Source of the DNA: Craspedostauros australis
Taxonomy: Eukaryota > Bacillariophyta > Bacillariophyceae > Mastogloiales > Achnanthaceae
Direction: 5' to 3'
NCBI GenBank assembly: GCA_026770025.1
Contig: JAMXDE010000003.1
Location: 2,604,001-2,668,000 of the forward strand
DNA length: 64,000 nucleotides
Shown: piece by piece, positions 49,636 to 59,867 of the stretch
How the letters are laid out: the number at the start of each line of letters is the position of its first letter
How positions within the stretch are numbered: position 1 is the first letter of the stretch
The notes under the pieces: model-generated
Database searches by the model: none
Told to the model about the DNA's origin: nothing
The model's input: only the letters and a program-made list of their open reading frames with translations
Program-made: the position numbers and the translations under genes

Positions 49636-50742
49636 ATGATTGGCATTGCAATCAATGACCACCGTCCAGCCGGTGTCATGCTCTTTGCAGTCCTGCTCCT
49701 CAGTGGAATGCTCAGGACGGGTGGATTCTCAGTGGGTCGAATCCTACCAACCAACTACGAGCATGCTAAGAGCGCCATGCTCACCAAACCACAGGCCAAT
49801 ATCGCACTGCATCTGTCACCGCGAGAACTAATCGAACAGTACGATTCATCGATGCAGCAAGGAACGTCACCATCCGAAACGAAACGTATGGCACGGCAAC
49901 CAATCAGGACGATTGCGAAAAGCGTGCTGTGCGTGCCGCTCGAAACCATCTCGGAGGACGTTGTCTACACGCTGCGACCGACAGGCTCTCAGTTGCAGGG
50001 ACGACGCACACTGATCAAGGCCTGCCAAACATGGGATGAAACCTTCGAAACCAACGAATACGACGACGTCCAATGCTCTCTCACCCAAATATCCACGATC
50101 GCCAACGACATGGTCATCACGCGATGGAACGTCACGTGGGTGCCGCCGACGGCTGCCTGGTTGGAGGCCGTCGCCCAAGCATGGCCGTCCGTCCAGCCCC
50201 AGTATTGCGAGTACACCCATCTCGCTGGTACGGTCAGCACCTTCTCGTGGAGAGCCGTCGCACGCCTCTTCGTGGACGCCTCGCGCACCGGATATCTGCG
50301 CATCCCGTTGGCCTGCATCTGCGGCACGACGCAACATCGATTTCGACTCGTAGAGACCGATGCATGGCAGCTGACGTCCATCGTGGAAGATCTGGATTAT
50401 GCGATTGATTTGCGCAACGGGCGGCTGCAGAACAGAAAGTGTGCCGAAGATCTGAAGCTGTTTCTGCAAGCCGGGCGGTGCATGATGATGGATCGGCAGG
50501 AGGAGTGGGATGATGCCGTGGAGGCCGCATTGCCATGGCGCAACGTGCCTGGTTCTAACCCTCTGGACATCGAGCCTCAGGATGACGGTCCGGCGGTGAT
50601 CATTGGATTTCTTGCATTTGTTGTCTTTGCTCTCACCGCGTTCGCCGTTGTCCTTGCTCCCGAGTTGATTGGGCAGAATCTATTTGGTCCGCCAAGCTAC
50701 ATCGTCCCTCCCAGTGAGTTGGGCTCTGTCATCGCTTACTAA
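49636..50742 (+). CDS. Predicted secreted/plastid-type protein with SnoaL/NTF2-like region and C-terminal membrane segment, 368 aa
   Basis: A protein of unknown function that looks conserved in stramenopiles. ATG 49636. A hydrophobic N-terminus (GVMLFAVLLLSGMLRTGGFSVGR) resembles a signal peptide with Phe close to the cleavage point, so complex-plastid import is possible. The middle has the alternating pattern ITRWNVTWVPPTAAWLEAV, TVSTFSWRAVARLFVDA then RIPLACICGTTQHRF. This suggests a curved-sheet NTF2/SnoaL-like (DUF2358-type) fold, though I am not sure. One membrane segment near the end, AVIIGFLAFVVFALTAFAVV (about residues 318-340), would anchor it, leaving a short Pro-rich tail. Single exon; TAA at 50740-50742. 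Confidence 0.65.
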   Translation: MIGIAINDHRPAGVMLFAVLLLSGMLRTGGFSVGRILPTNYEHAKSAMLTKPQANIALHLSPRELIEQYDSSMQQGTSPSETKRMARQPIRTIAKSVLCVPLETISEDVVYTLRPTGSQLQGRRTLIKACQTWDETFETNEYDDVQCSLTQISTIANDMVITRWNVTWVPPTAAWLEAVAQAWPSVQPQYCEYTHLAGTVSTFSWRAVARLFVDASRTGYLRIPLACICGTTQHRFRLVETDAWQLTSIVEDLDYAIDLRNGRLQNRKCAEDLKLFLQAGRCMMMDRQEEWDDAVEAALPWRNVPGSNPLDIEPQDDGPAVIIGFLAFVVFALTAFAVVLAPELIGQNLFGPPSYIVPPSELGSVIAY

Positions 50743-50880
50743 CTCTACGAGTAGAGAGAAATGGACTTGATTGAAATATGCCAATTATCAGTATAATTGA
50801 ATTGTATGTAAGGTCGAGTCGAGTGGAGTAGACTCGATCAATGCAATCTGCGTTGTGACAAAACGTCACGCTTCCACGAC

Positions 50881-52005
50881 TCAAGCCACTGTCTTCGAGC
50901 CCGCCCGCTGCGTTTTGGCGCTATGCTGCGACACGGTCGATTCTGACCGTCTCAGGGCAGGAGCCACGCCATTGATTGCGCATCGCATCACGACGAGATC
51001 ATTTTCATCCATACCTTCAACGTGCCGAGCCCTTTCAACTCCATCACGCCATTTCTTTATCATCGCGGAACGCCCTGTTCGAAGAATTGCATCAACGTCG
51101 GCCTCGTCGCGAAATTGGATTGGCGCAGCCTGACATTGCTGCTGCCTTGCTTCTCTGCACGCGCGTCCGCGTTGCCGACGTCTGCATACGCCGAGCTTGT
51201 GCAGCGTGAACAACACGCCTAATATCGTTCCGAAAAAGGCAATGCCGAAGTACCGCGCCGCGTGATCCTTCAGCAACGCGTCGCTCACGATCAACGACGG
51301 TTTCCCGTCCAAAGAATCGATGATCTCGATTGATGGGGTGGGCAGAATGCCGTTGGATTTCCAGCTTTCGACCTCGTTGCCCTTCATGGTGACATGGACC
51401 GGCGACAGGCCTTGCGCCTGAACAATGTCGTTAATGGTGCCTTCCATCATTCCGACCTCGAATGCCAACTTCACCACGTCCGTCATCATCTCAATTGATT
51501 TCTCCTCTAGCAACTCCATCATTGATTTCTCAGCGGAACCATTGTCCGTGTCTCCATCCAGGTCGACACTTTCGTCGTTTTCCATCTCCGCGTTCATGTT
51601 CGCGTTCATGTTCATGCTCATGATAACCTGCTCGATGAATGCGTCACCGATCTGGACAATTCCAAACTCGATTTCCCATGTGGTGCAGCTCACACCCTCG
51701 ATGACGTCGTCACGGACGCTGCGAATCTCACCGCGCTGCAGCACGTTGTGATTCTTATCGCCGTACCTCCCATGAGCAAATGTGTGCGTCGCGGCGCCTG
51801 CTGATGATGGGCAGACGTCACCGCCTTCCATGCCTTGCACCAAGTAGAAGTTACTGCTGCATAGAAATCTGTAGACTGGCTGCAGCAGTCGGTCGCTGAT
51901 CATGGTGTGGTTGGAGGCAACGATGCCCGGCTTCCACAGTGTGAATGATAGGACGATCGGCGTCGCCTGAGCCATGGGACTGGCAGGTGCCACGACCACC
52001 ATCAT
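50881..52005 (-). CDS. Uncharacterised single-pass membrane protein, 374 aa
   Basis: Function not recognised. ATG 52005 (a second ATG follows immediately). There is no clear signal peptide. The N-terminal half includes Cys residues and a Met/Asn-rich acidic stretch (MSMNMNANMNAEMENDESVD) coded by short repeats at about 51586-51630. One membrane segment, YFGIAFFGTILGVLFTLHKL, lies near residues 258-277 and is followed by a strongly basic cluster (CRRRQRGRACREARQ), so the C-terminal ~90 residues are probably cytosolic. The gene converges with the upstream plus-strand gene: the stops are only ~140 bp apart. Single exon. Confidence 0.5.
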   Translation of the reverse strand: MMVVVAPASPMAQATPIVLSFTLWKPGIVASNHTMISDRLLQPVYRFLCSSNFYLVQGMEGGDVCPSSAGAATHTFAHGRYGDKNHNVLQRGEIRSVRDDVIEGVSCTTWEIEFGIVQIGDAFIEQVIMSMNMNANMNAEMENDESVDLDGDTDNGSAEKSMMELLEEKSIEMMTDVVKLAFEVGMMEGTINDIVQAQGLSPVHVTMKGNEVESWKSNGILPTPSIEIIDSLDGKPSLIVSDALLKDHAARYFGIAFFGTILGVLFTLHKLGVCRRRQRGRACREARQQQCQAAPIQFRDEADVDAILRTGRSAMIKKWRDGVERARHVEGMDENDLVVMRCAINGVAPALRRSESTVSQHSAKTQRAGSKTVA

Positions 52006-52716
52006 TCAGTTCCCGCACGATGGGGCATGTGGTTCGTTGAGCCCATGCGATACGGATTGTTTTCGATTTCGCTTAGAGCAGAGTAATCCTATGTGCGCCG
52101 AGTCGGTCAGAGGAGAGGTGAAAAGAGAAAAGAACACTGCTGCGAGTGTTGCAACAAGAGGAGGAAGCAGTTGCGGTTGGTAGCTTGTGGTTTGTGAGAA
52201 ATGATGATGACCCTCCTACGACTGCAATCACTCGAGCAGGATAATTCTGCTGCTGCTGCTGCTACTGCTACTGCTCCCATGTGGCCAGAGTTTGACGATG
52301 GTGGTCCGCTCTTCTTTGGTCGATGCTGCCATGCGATACGACGTCCCACTGCCCTTTCTTTGTCACCAAATCTGTTTTTTTGTCAACCAGCGCCAAATTT
52401 TGTGAGATGAACACACGATAATTTATAGTATACCAATAGATAAGTATACTGTCTAAGTGACAACAACGAGAAAACGTGTAGGCACATAGGACCACGAGAC
52501 TGGTATCTGTCCAATCCCAGCGAAGACGGATTGTGCGTCGGTATCAACCACAGCACAAAACCAGACGCAGCTACACATCCCGAAGTAGGTCGTACTCTGC
52601 ACCGAACAGCTACTCTTGATTCATGACAACGGTCGTCGACAATGACGTTAAAACGAACTTAGCTACCGGCGTCTATCTGATGACATTACATTCGGCTGTC
52701 CCATGTTCAATCCACT
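52006..52716. other. Spacer
   Basis: About 710 bp, with a CTG/CTA trinucleotide run (52246-52275) and a TATACTATAAATTATCG-like AT-rich patch near 52420-52450. No gene supported. Confidence 0.35.
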
Positions 52717-53961
52717 CTACTCGTCGTCATCATCGAAGAAATCGTCGATGTCTTCGTCTTCGTCGCTGGCGACCTCACTATCACTGCCGCCATCGCTGCC
52801 ATCATCACTGACATCGTCGTCGTCGCTCATACCAGAATCTTCGCTCTCTTCACCATCCCATGCTCCATCTTCATCTTCGTCCGTGGCTGCTGAGTCAGCT
52901 GAGCCATTGACCTTGGCAGCACCATTGCCATCATCAACTTCGATCTGGGATCCGGCACCGACTGTCAACGGAAGTCGGCTTTCCAACAATTCGCTCTCAA
53001 GGTCGATGAGCCGTTCCTTCACGAAACCTACCAACCTAAAGTAGACGACGGCAAGCATTTTGAACACAATCTGCCCCATCAGGAACTTGAACGGGAATGC
53101 GGCATGCACGAATCGCGCCCACGAGAACCACGAGGACCAAACGAAGGATGACACCAGGAAGCGGTTGACGATGTACTCCAGAAGCGGCAGGAAGATGATG
53201 GACGATATGATCATGGCCATGGCCATGACGTAGTTCAACCGCGATCCTTGCAGGAGGTTGTGCAGTAGGAACCCCTCGACGCCCGTATGCTGCAGCACGG
53301 AGTACTCGGAGGAGGGATCGAACCAACTTCGGAGGATGGAGTACTTATCGAACCACATGCCCTCAACCTTGGATGGATCGGTGCGACGCATCTGGTTCAG
53401 CAACTTCAGCGTGATCCATTCCGTCGAGTTGAGCGGTGCGATGACCTTCGTGTTGATCTGCGCATCGAAGCAGACCAGGCACGTCTTGCGCTCCTTCACG
53501 GTGACCATCGCGCAGTCCCAGTCCACCGGCTTGGGCCGCGCTCTATCTGGCGTGGTGACGGCATCGACCAACGTCGTGATGGGAAGTCCGCGTCGTGCCA
53601 TCTCCTCACTCAGCAACGTGGCTCGCAGTTGCAGCAGGACCTGCTGTTGCATTCTGTAGTTGCGCAGTTTGACGTAATCTGGATGGTCCATCACGCTCTC
53701 GCTTTTCGATTCCTCGACATCCTCCTCCTCTTCATCATCATCATCTTCGTCTTCCGTCGACATGGTGGATCCGCCTCGCACCATGATCCATGGCCGACGA
53801 TCGCTGGCAATCAGTCTGTTGTGTTTCTTCATCGTGGATGGATGCCGCATTCTCTGCACATTATGTATGTGGACGGAACCGTGGATGGACGTCGCCATCA
53901 TCAGCACGTGGCTGACCAGCACGGCAACGGCGATCATCAGTGATTGTTGGCCTCGTACCAT
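52717..53961 (-). CDS. Signal-peptide-bearing membrane protein with acidic tail, 414 aa
   Basis: Function unknown; the core looks like a family I have seen only in stramenopiles. ATG 53961. The signal peptide covers about residues 1-29 (SLMIAVAVLVSHVLMMATSIHG). A luminal region has a D/E run (EDEDDDDEEEEDVEE). The folded part includes a Cys pair (KTCLVCFDAQ). Two adjacent membrane segments follow: YVMAMAMIISSIIFLPLLEY (about 250-270) and FLMGQIVFKMLAVVYFRLVG (about 300-320), then VKERLIDLESELLESRLPLT. The C-terminal ~75 residues are almost entirely Asp, Glu, Ser and Gly, ending in FFDDDDE. Such tails often bind Ca2+ in the ER lumen, but side and function are inference. Single exon. Confidence 0.6.
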   Translation of the reverse strand: MVRGQQSLMIAVAVLVSHVLMMATSIHGSVHIHNVQRMRHPSTMKKHNRLIASDRRPWIMVRGGSTMSTEDEDDDDEEEEDVEESKSESVMDHPDYVKLRNYRMQQQVLLQLRATLLSEEMARRGLPITTLVDAVTTPDRARPKPVDWDCAMVTVKERKTCLVCFDAQINTKVIAPLNSTEWITLKLLNQMRRTDPSKVEGMWFDKYSILRSWFDPSSEYSVLQHTGVEGFLLHNLLQGSRLNYVMAMAMIISSIIFLPLLEYIVNRFLVSSFVWSSWFSWARFVHAAFPFKFLMGQIVFKMLAVVYFRLVGFVKERLIDLESELLESRLPLTVGAGSQIEVDDGNGAAKVNGSADSAATDEDEDGAWDGEESEDSGMSDDDDVSDDGSDGGSDSEVASDEDEDIDDFFDDDDE

Positions 53962-54473
53962 CGTTCAGTCTGCTTGTCAGGAGATGTGGAGTGTTGGGAA
54001 TTGTATGAAACGAGTATGTATGCCCAAACGTCCAATGTTTGTGTGTGATGCTGTTGTCGCTTGTTTTCCTCACAATTTGGTGCTTTGTGTTGTTTGTGGA
54101 CGTTTCGTCGCGTGTTTTCGTGGAGTTGTGTGCGCAGAGATTGGTTTGTTGGCTCTTTCAGAGATGGATCTACACGTGGAAATGAAATATCTTCCCGAAA
54201 AAGCAGAACTATCTCGTAGTACCTCATGGTATATCGGTGATGCAAAGGATACTATGTGCAAAGGGGTATCATGTTGAATTGGCGAATCTGACTCACACTC
54301 CAACATTTCCCATCTCATTTCTTTCTTCATCACGGGAACAAGTCACATCATGTCTCCTGGTATCAAGGCAACATCAACAGATCTCAGAACACAAATCCAA
54401 ATGGAGCCTCGTCCCATGCTCCAAGCCAAGCCAAGCCAAGCCAAGCGTGAGTAAAAGTAAACTCTAACCAACG
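53962..54473. other. Divergent promoter region
   Basis: About 510 bp between two divergently transcribed genes. Five copies of CCAAG (54421-54445) lie just before the DUF2237-like start codon. Confidence 0.4.
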
Positions 54474-55163
54474 ATGAAGTCGCCCACCCTCCTCGCTCTC
54501 GCTGCCGCGGCCTGCATCGCCGCACCCGCGTCCGTCACCGCGGAGGAATACCTCAACGTCTACGGCAACGAGCTGCAACCATGCTCGCAGAATGGCATGG
54601 CGCGCACCGGATACACGCGCACGGGATACTGCGTCGATCGCAACGATGACGCCGGATCGCATCACATCTGCATCGACGTGTCCACGAGCACGGGCGGCAA
54701 CTTCTGCGAAGTCACGGGACAGTCCGACTGGTGCTCCGCGTGGGGGGCCTGCAACGAGGACAGCAGCCAGGATTGCCAGATCCAGAACTGGTGCGTCTGC
54801 CAGTGGGCCTTCGCGAGCTATCTGCAGTACGCGGGCGGGTGCAGCAAGATTCAGGATATCGTGTGCGACAGCATCAATATTCATGCCGTGCGCGCCTACG
54901 CTGCGGCCGCAGGAGCCAAGTACCGCAACGCGCTCGACTGTCTGGCCAGTCGCTGCGACCTCGATCTTTCCAACGAGTCGCTGTACGGTGTCGTGGCATC
55001 CGCCTCGGGGGGCCAGGTGAGGACGCTTGTGTTCATCGTTGCGCTTGCTGCCGCCGCTGTCTTTGGAGGCGTGCTGTGGTACAGGTCACGCAAGGCGCAA
55101 GAACAGCAAAACAACTTGGGCCAGAAGCTGGTTCCTCAATCTGCCGACCAGCACCTCGCGTGA
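54474..55163 (+). CDS. DUF2237-like secreted protein with C-terminal membrane anchor, 229 aa
   Basis: Matches the DUF2237 pattern known mostly from small bacterial and algal proteins: NVYGNELQPCSQNGM, RTGYCVDRNDDAGSHHICID, then a Cys-rich second half (NFCEVTGQSDWCSAW and QNWCVCQWAFASYLQ). ATG 54474 is followed by a clean signal peptide (LLALAAAACIAAPASVTAEE, cleavage near 23). After the domain a single TM (TLVFIVALAAAAVFGGVLWY, about 183-203) and a short basic/Gln tail indicate a type I membrane protein. About a dozen Cys residues suggest disulphides in the secretory pathway. The biochemical role is unknown. Single exon. Confidence 0.75.
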   Translation: MKSPTLLALAAAACIAAPASVTAEEYLNVYGNELQPCSQNGMARTGYTRTGYCVDRNDDAGSHHICIDVSTSTGGNFCEVTGQSDWCSAWGACNEDSSQDCQIQNWCVCQWAFASYLQYAGGCSKIQDIVCDSINIHAVRAYAAAAGAKYRNALDCLASRCDLDLSNESLYGVVASASGGQVRTLVFIVALAAAAVFGGVLWYRSRKAQEQQNNLGQKLVPQSADQHLA

Positions 55164-56314
55164 CCGCTCGAGATGCGCTGAATGGATGGTGCGAGAAGAA
55201 TAGGAGTAGGAGAAGAAGGGAGACGTGAAAGAAGAGGAGTGCTGATCTTCATTTGATGTGTTGTTGTTTTACTATTACTATGTACTCTACGATTAATAGA
55301 CTGCTCTCGAGTGTGCCACATTAACACTCTGCGCGATTACCAAACCGTACCACACTACTCTATTCGACAACGCCTTGCGGGTTCCTCCTCATTCTATGCG
55401 AATTTGACTGCATCAGGAGTCAATGAAATGAATTCAGGATCCGCATTGGAGGTCTCAATCATTCCCGCGAAGCAATGCAAAGATGCTGTCGGTCAGACGG
55501 ATAATCAGAAGTGCACAGTCCAATACTCACACTGTGTAGCAGCATGTAGCTTCGAAAGGTCAAGGCTAATCATATAATAGGCCGTGGAGTAGAGTAGAGT
55601 AAAGCGGAATAATCCCAGAATCTGTTGAAGAGGATGTGTACGTATCCAACAACGATGAACACAACTTCGCTGGATGACGTGAGTGATGATGAAATTCCGG
55701 AGCAGAAGCAATGCGAATTAGCGCTTCGTGATGTTGGAATCTCTGAGAAATGGGCGTAAGCGGCCATTCAATTCTGCAGGTTGGCAGAAATGTGGCCTAA
55801 AATAGGCCTACTTGCGATACTTCATTGGGCAAAAGTACGAGCAGTGTTGGTACAATGCGGCTGGTGTCTGCGAAGCGTTTCGTTTGCACTGGCCAAGAAT
55901 GCGGTGACTTGTGTTTTACGAAGCGGTAGTACGTTTTTGCCTCAAAAGCGAAAAAACAAACGACTGCCTCACCAGCACTGCCACAGAACACGTACACCAA
56001 ACGGTTCTTCAAAACGTCCGGTTGTGGCAAAGCGTCATCATCCACCACATCGGTTGTCCTCACACATTGGATTGCACAAGTTCATCAGCAGCCAATGCAT
56101 TGACAAGAGCCAAGATCACGCCAGATCACGCATCATACCCCTCACTCTATTCTCCGACGTTTGACACAGATTCGTTCGTCGGTTTCCAGCGACAACACAA
56201 CTTGGCAACACTCATTGCATCATCGCAGCATCACAGATCAGAACAAGACAGAATACTCTCGTACTCCACTCCACTCTGATCCACACTCTGCCTACCAACC
56301 AATAGAGACCAACG
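55164..56314. other. Spacer, 1.15 kb
   Basis: Upstream of the GTP cyclohydrolase gene. No supported coding sequence; overlapping frames up to 127 codons on both strands lack recognisable content. Confidence 0.35.
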
Positions 56315-57264
56315 ATGAACGCGACACCCATGGCGCTCCTCGCCGTCCTTGTCATCCTCGCGCTGCACACGAGCAACGCATCGACATCATCCGCGAACAT
56401 CAACCTCGATGGCATCAGCCCGTGTCCGCCGCAGGAATCTCAAACCAGAGCCGTGCCTGTGACGTTCGTGGCAGATACGCGGCTGCCCACCGATGTGGGA
56501 CAGTTCCGTCTGCGCGCCTATCGAATAGATGCCGCGAATCCGAATGAGCATATCGGCACAGAACCGTGCGTCATCTACTGCGCCACCAAGAGTCCGTTTG
56601 GTTCGGACGGCAAGCTCATGGAAGGCGTTCCGATTCGAGTTCATGATCAGTGCATGACGTCCGAAGTCTTTCGCAGTCAGAGGTATGTGCTGGTATTGTG
56701 CATGCATTCGTGTATTGTTCCATTTGGTTGTGGTGGATTGCGTGCTGACCCATCGAATCGCCTCTCTCACACTGCCTCCACACAAACAGATGCGACTGCA
56801 AGGAACAATTGAAATTGGCGATGGAATATATTCGCGACAACGGCGGTGCCATCATCTACCTGCAGCAGGAAGGCCGCGGCATCGGTTTGGCCAACAAGGT
56901 GGCCGCATACGCCATGCAGGATGCGGGTTGCGACACGGTCGACGCCAACCGCCATTTGGGATTCCCTGACGATGCACGTCAGTACGGCGTCGTGCCATCC
57001 ATTCTGGCCGATATGCAGATTGGGAGCATCCAGCTGCTGTCGAACAATCCGCGCAAATTGGAGAAGCTGACGGCGATGGGGGTCGAGGTGATCGGCATGG
57101 TGCCCGTTGTCATTCCGGAGACCAATCCGTACAATCAGCAGTATTTGGCCACGAAGCAGACGAGGATGAATCACGAGAATTTGGACTCGCTGTTTGCCAA
57201 GACGCCGGGCAAACACATGTTGCCACGCGCCCACTTGTCAAGAGCTGGAGCATCCGACAGATGA
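56315..57264 (+). CDS. ribA: GTP cyclohydrolase II, with N-terminal signal-like sequence, 280 aa
   Basis: Catalyses the first committed step of riboflavin synthesis: GTP to diaminohydroxyribosylaminopyrimidine phosphate, formate and pyrophosphate. Exons are 56315-56682 and 56790-57264; the intron is 107 bp (AGAG|GTATGT...AACAG|ATGC, phase 2). The zinc site is complete: C113 in RVHDQCMTSEVF, then C124 and C126 in RCDCKEQL. The GTP-binding segment is GGAIIYLQQEGRGIGLANKV, and the C-terminal part has YGVVPSILADM and LLSNNPRKLEKL. The protein is monofunctional, without the DHBP synthase domain found in plant and many bacterial RibBA proteins. The N-terminus, MALLAVLVILALHTSNAST, is signal-peptide-like, hinting at import through the ER, perhaps to the plastid, although no Phe motif is visible. 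Confidence 0.92.
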
Positions 57265-57610
57265 ACGAGCATACTACTGGAGTGGAGCAAAATGTTACGA
57301 GCATTACACAACGTATTAATCGCTATCATATGCTAAATTGCATGCAATGCCATACAGTGCATACGAAAGCGCATGGTGCTTGCCAAAAAGAGACGCAACG
57401 AGGTGGTGAAGGGGGAGGGAAACAAGTGTATTGTGCACGATACCCTGCAAGAGTGAAAGACTCGTCGAGCTCCTACAATGTTCAACCAGTCGTACAGATA
57501 ACTGCCTTGTTCTGCACCTGGGCGTAGAGTACACGATTTGCGAACGAAGGGGGTATTACATTAGAGTAAGGTTGTTGCATCGCCATGCGTGCAATGAACG
57601 CGCCATGGTT
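57265..57610. other. Convergent spacer
   Basis: About 350 bp between the stop codons of ribA and the GET3-like gene; nothing recognised. Confidence 0.4.
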
Positions 57611-59327
57611 TTACTCTTCCAAGTCAACTGGATCAATGAGGAATTCGGAAAAGTCCTTGAGCTTGTCGGTGCCTCTGACCTCGTAATCAAGCAATGGCAT
57701 GAGGGTGACGTGGAAGTCTTCACCGTAGAGATCGAAGCACTGTCCGATGTACTTGTCCTGCATTCTTTTTCGCGCCATCATCTTGGAGCAGATTTCCTGG
57801 GCCTCGCTGGGTAACGATGCCTTGGTCTTGTCGTACCACTCCGCCAGCTCCTCGGCGTCCTTCTCCGGGAAGATGACCTGGTTGACGACGATGTTGTGTG
57901 CGTCGATTCCGAACTTGGACAATTCCTGGACCAATCGCTCCGTCTCGTAAATGGACAAGAATTCTGGGATGCAGACGCAAACCTGTTCGTGAAGGAATTC
58001 AGTTGAGCAGTTGAGTGGGACATTGTGTTGAATTGGCAAGAGACACACAGAGAGAAGATGGGGAACAGATGAGTATCAGAGAAGTAATGTTGCGACAACC
58101 AGAAATTTGACGTTCGACGTGGCACTTCACACCAAAGCAAAGGACACCGCTCTACTCGTCCATGTTGCCACCGCAATTGAGGAATAATACTCACGAAAGT
58201 GGTGAGAGCCGGGTCTTGGAAGGCATCGTTGACCTTGTTGATGACGGCGCGCGTATCCTCGAGACGGCCCAAGATGGCGTCCTGGGCGTTGGCTGGGTTG
58301 GAACCGCTACCGAGCATCGCGGTCGCCTGTCCGATCAAACCTCCGAATCGGTCCTTCAATTCCATGACCTTGCCGAGCGCCTTTTCCAAGATGGTTGGGA
58401 AGGAGAGCAATCGCAGCGTGTGACCGGTGGGAGCAGTGTCGAAGACAACAACGTCGAAGTCGAGGCCCTGCACCTGCTTCATGAGCTCGGAGAAGGACAT
58501 GGCCTCGTCGATACCTGGGATGCTGGAAGTGAGTTCGGACATCATGGCGGAAAGACCGTCGTCATCGTCCGTTCCCTGCTCCTGCATGTTTCGCTGCATC
58601 TCCTCCATGTCATTGTTGGCATCGATCTCCATGGCGCAGAGGTTGTCGAAGCCCTGGATTGGGGTTGGCTCGCGGCCGATCTTTTGGCAGAAGGCATCAC
58701 TCAGGTTGTGCGCTGGATCAGTGGACACGATCAACACCTGCAATAGCAACGGTTGCGATGACAGTGGTATTGATGGCAATGGTGTTGATGATGATAAATA
58801 GAGATTGAGTCCGAGGGTGTTGGTGGGAGAGAGGAATTCACTGTCCAATAGACGCAATTCAGGTTGAGAGAGGTTCGATTGTTTGTGAATGAATTGGTGG
58901 CGAGTAATGTCGTAGCATGATTGACGAATTCATTCATTCAAACACTCCAGAGAGCCACGAGCAGAGCGAGGTCCTGTACGACTATTCCATGAATCCTTGT
59001 GCCATGGTGGAGTCATGGATGCAGAAATCCCCCAAGGTCACACAGCACCAAGTCCACCTTCCTCCGGCCAACCACACCCAATCTACTTCGCCATGCACAT
59101 AACAATGCACAACACAATGCACATAACAATGCAATGAAACCACCCCACGAAGTAGAACGCACCTTCTTCCTGCTCTTGGCAAGCTGAACACCCAAGCAGC
59201 AGCTGGTGGTCGTCTTTCCGACTCCTCCCTTGCCACCAACAAAGACCCATTGCAGCGACTTCTGGTCGATGATGTTCTTCAACGATGGCTCTGGAAGGTC
59301 TCCATCATCAATCTCAACGTCTGTCAT
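57611..59327 (-). CDS. GET3: GET3/ArsA-type ATPase for tail-anchored protein insertion, 359 aa
   Basis: A cytosolic ATPase that carries tail-anchored proteins to the ER. Exons are 59327-59163, 58737-58195 and 57982-57611, all phase 0, with donors GTGCGT and GTGAGT. ATG 59327 gives [14 protein letters not shown]. The deviant P-loop is [10 protein letters not shown] (31-40); [16 protein letters not shown] (56-71) and the switch region [15 protein letters not shown] (155 onward) are intact. A Met-rich client-binding segment follows ([23 protein letters not shown]). Exon 3 starts [17 protein letters not shown], the expected A-loop region. The usual zinc CXXC is degenerate: C301 is present but the partner position 304 is Met (ICSKMM). 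Length is normal for eukaryotic GET3. Confidence 0.93.
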
Positions 59328-59867
59328 CTTCGCGGCTGGTATCGTCTCGGTCGCTCTTCGAAGGTTGGTATGTACGGTATGCTGTCTGGGGAGCGCCTCT
59401 TTGTATGATGAATGCTCGAGTATGCCACGAACCGCGGATGTCGGACCATGTGACTGCGCTGATGCCGTGTTCCGCCCATCGTCGTTGGCGTCAAGAGACC
59501 AGCGACAATCGACGGCAGGGATCGTCACGCATCATCGCCAGGTCGCAATTCAAAAAATGACAAATCACATCTTGCGTGACGACGGACGGACGATGGGCTT
59601 TCAATCTCGATTCCCTTGATCCAATCCAAACTTCTTCATGATTGAATATTCAAACGTGACTGAAACCAAGGAAGGGAGATGTTGATGGTAGACAAGAGCA
59701 GGCAAAGAGGGTCGATCGCGCAACTTCGTGTTCCCTCATCAAGATGTGGTCACGACGAGCCTACTATATGTAGTACATGTTTTACTGGTTTATCACAAAA
59801 TGCGTATGTTTATGGTACATGAGTGTGAACTGACTTACATCACCAAGAGTACGGTAGATGCAGTGTT
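59328..59867. other. Spacer
   Basis: About 540 bp holding the GET3-like promoter and the 3' end of the PX gene; no further gene seen. Confidence 0.4.
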
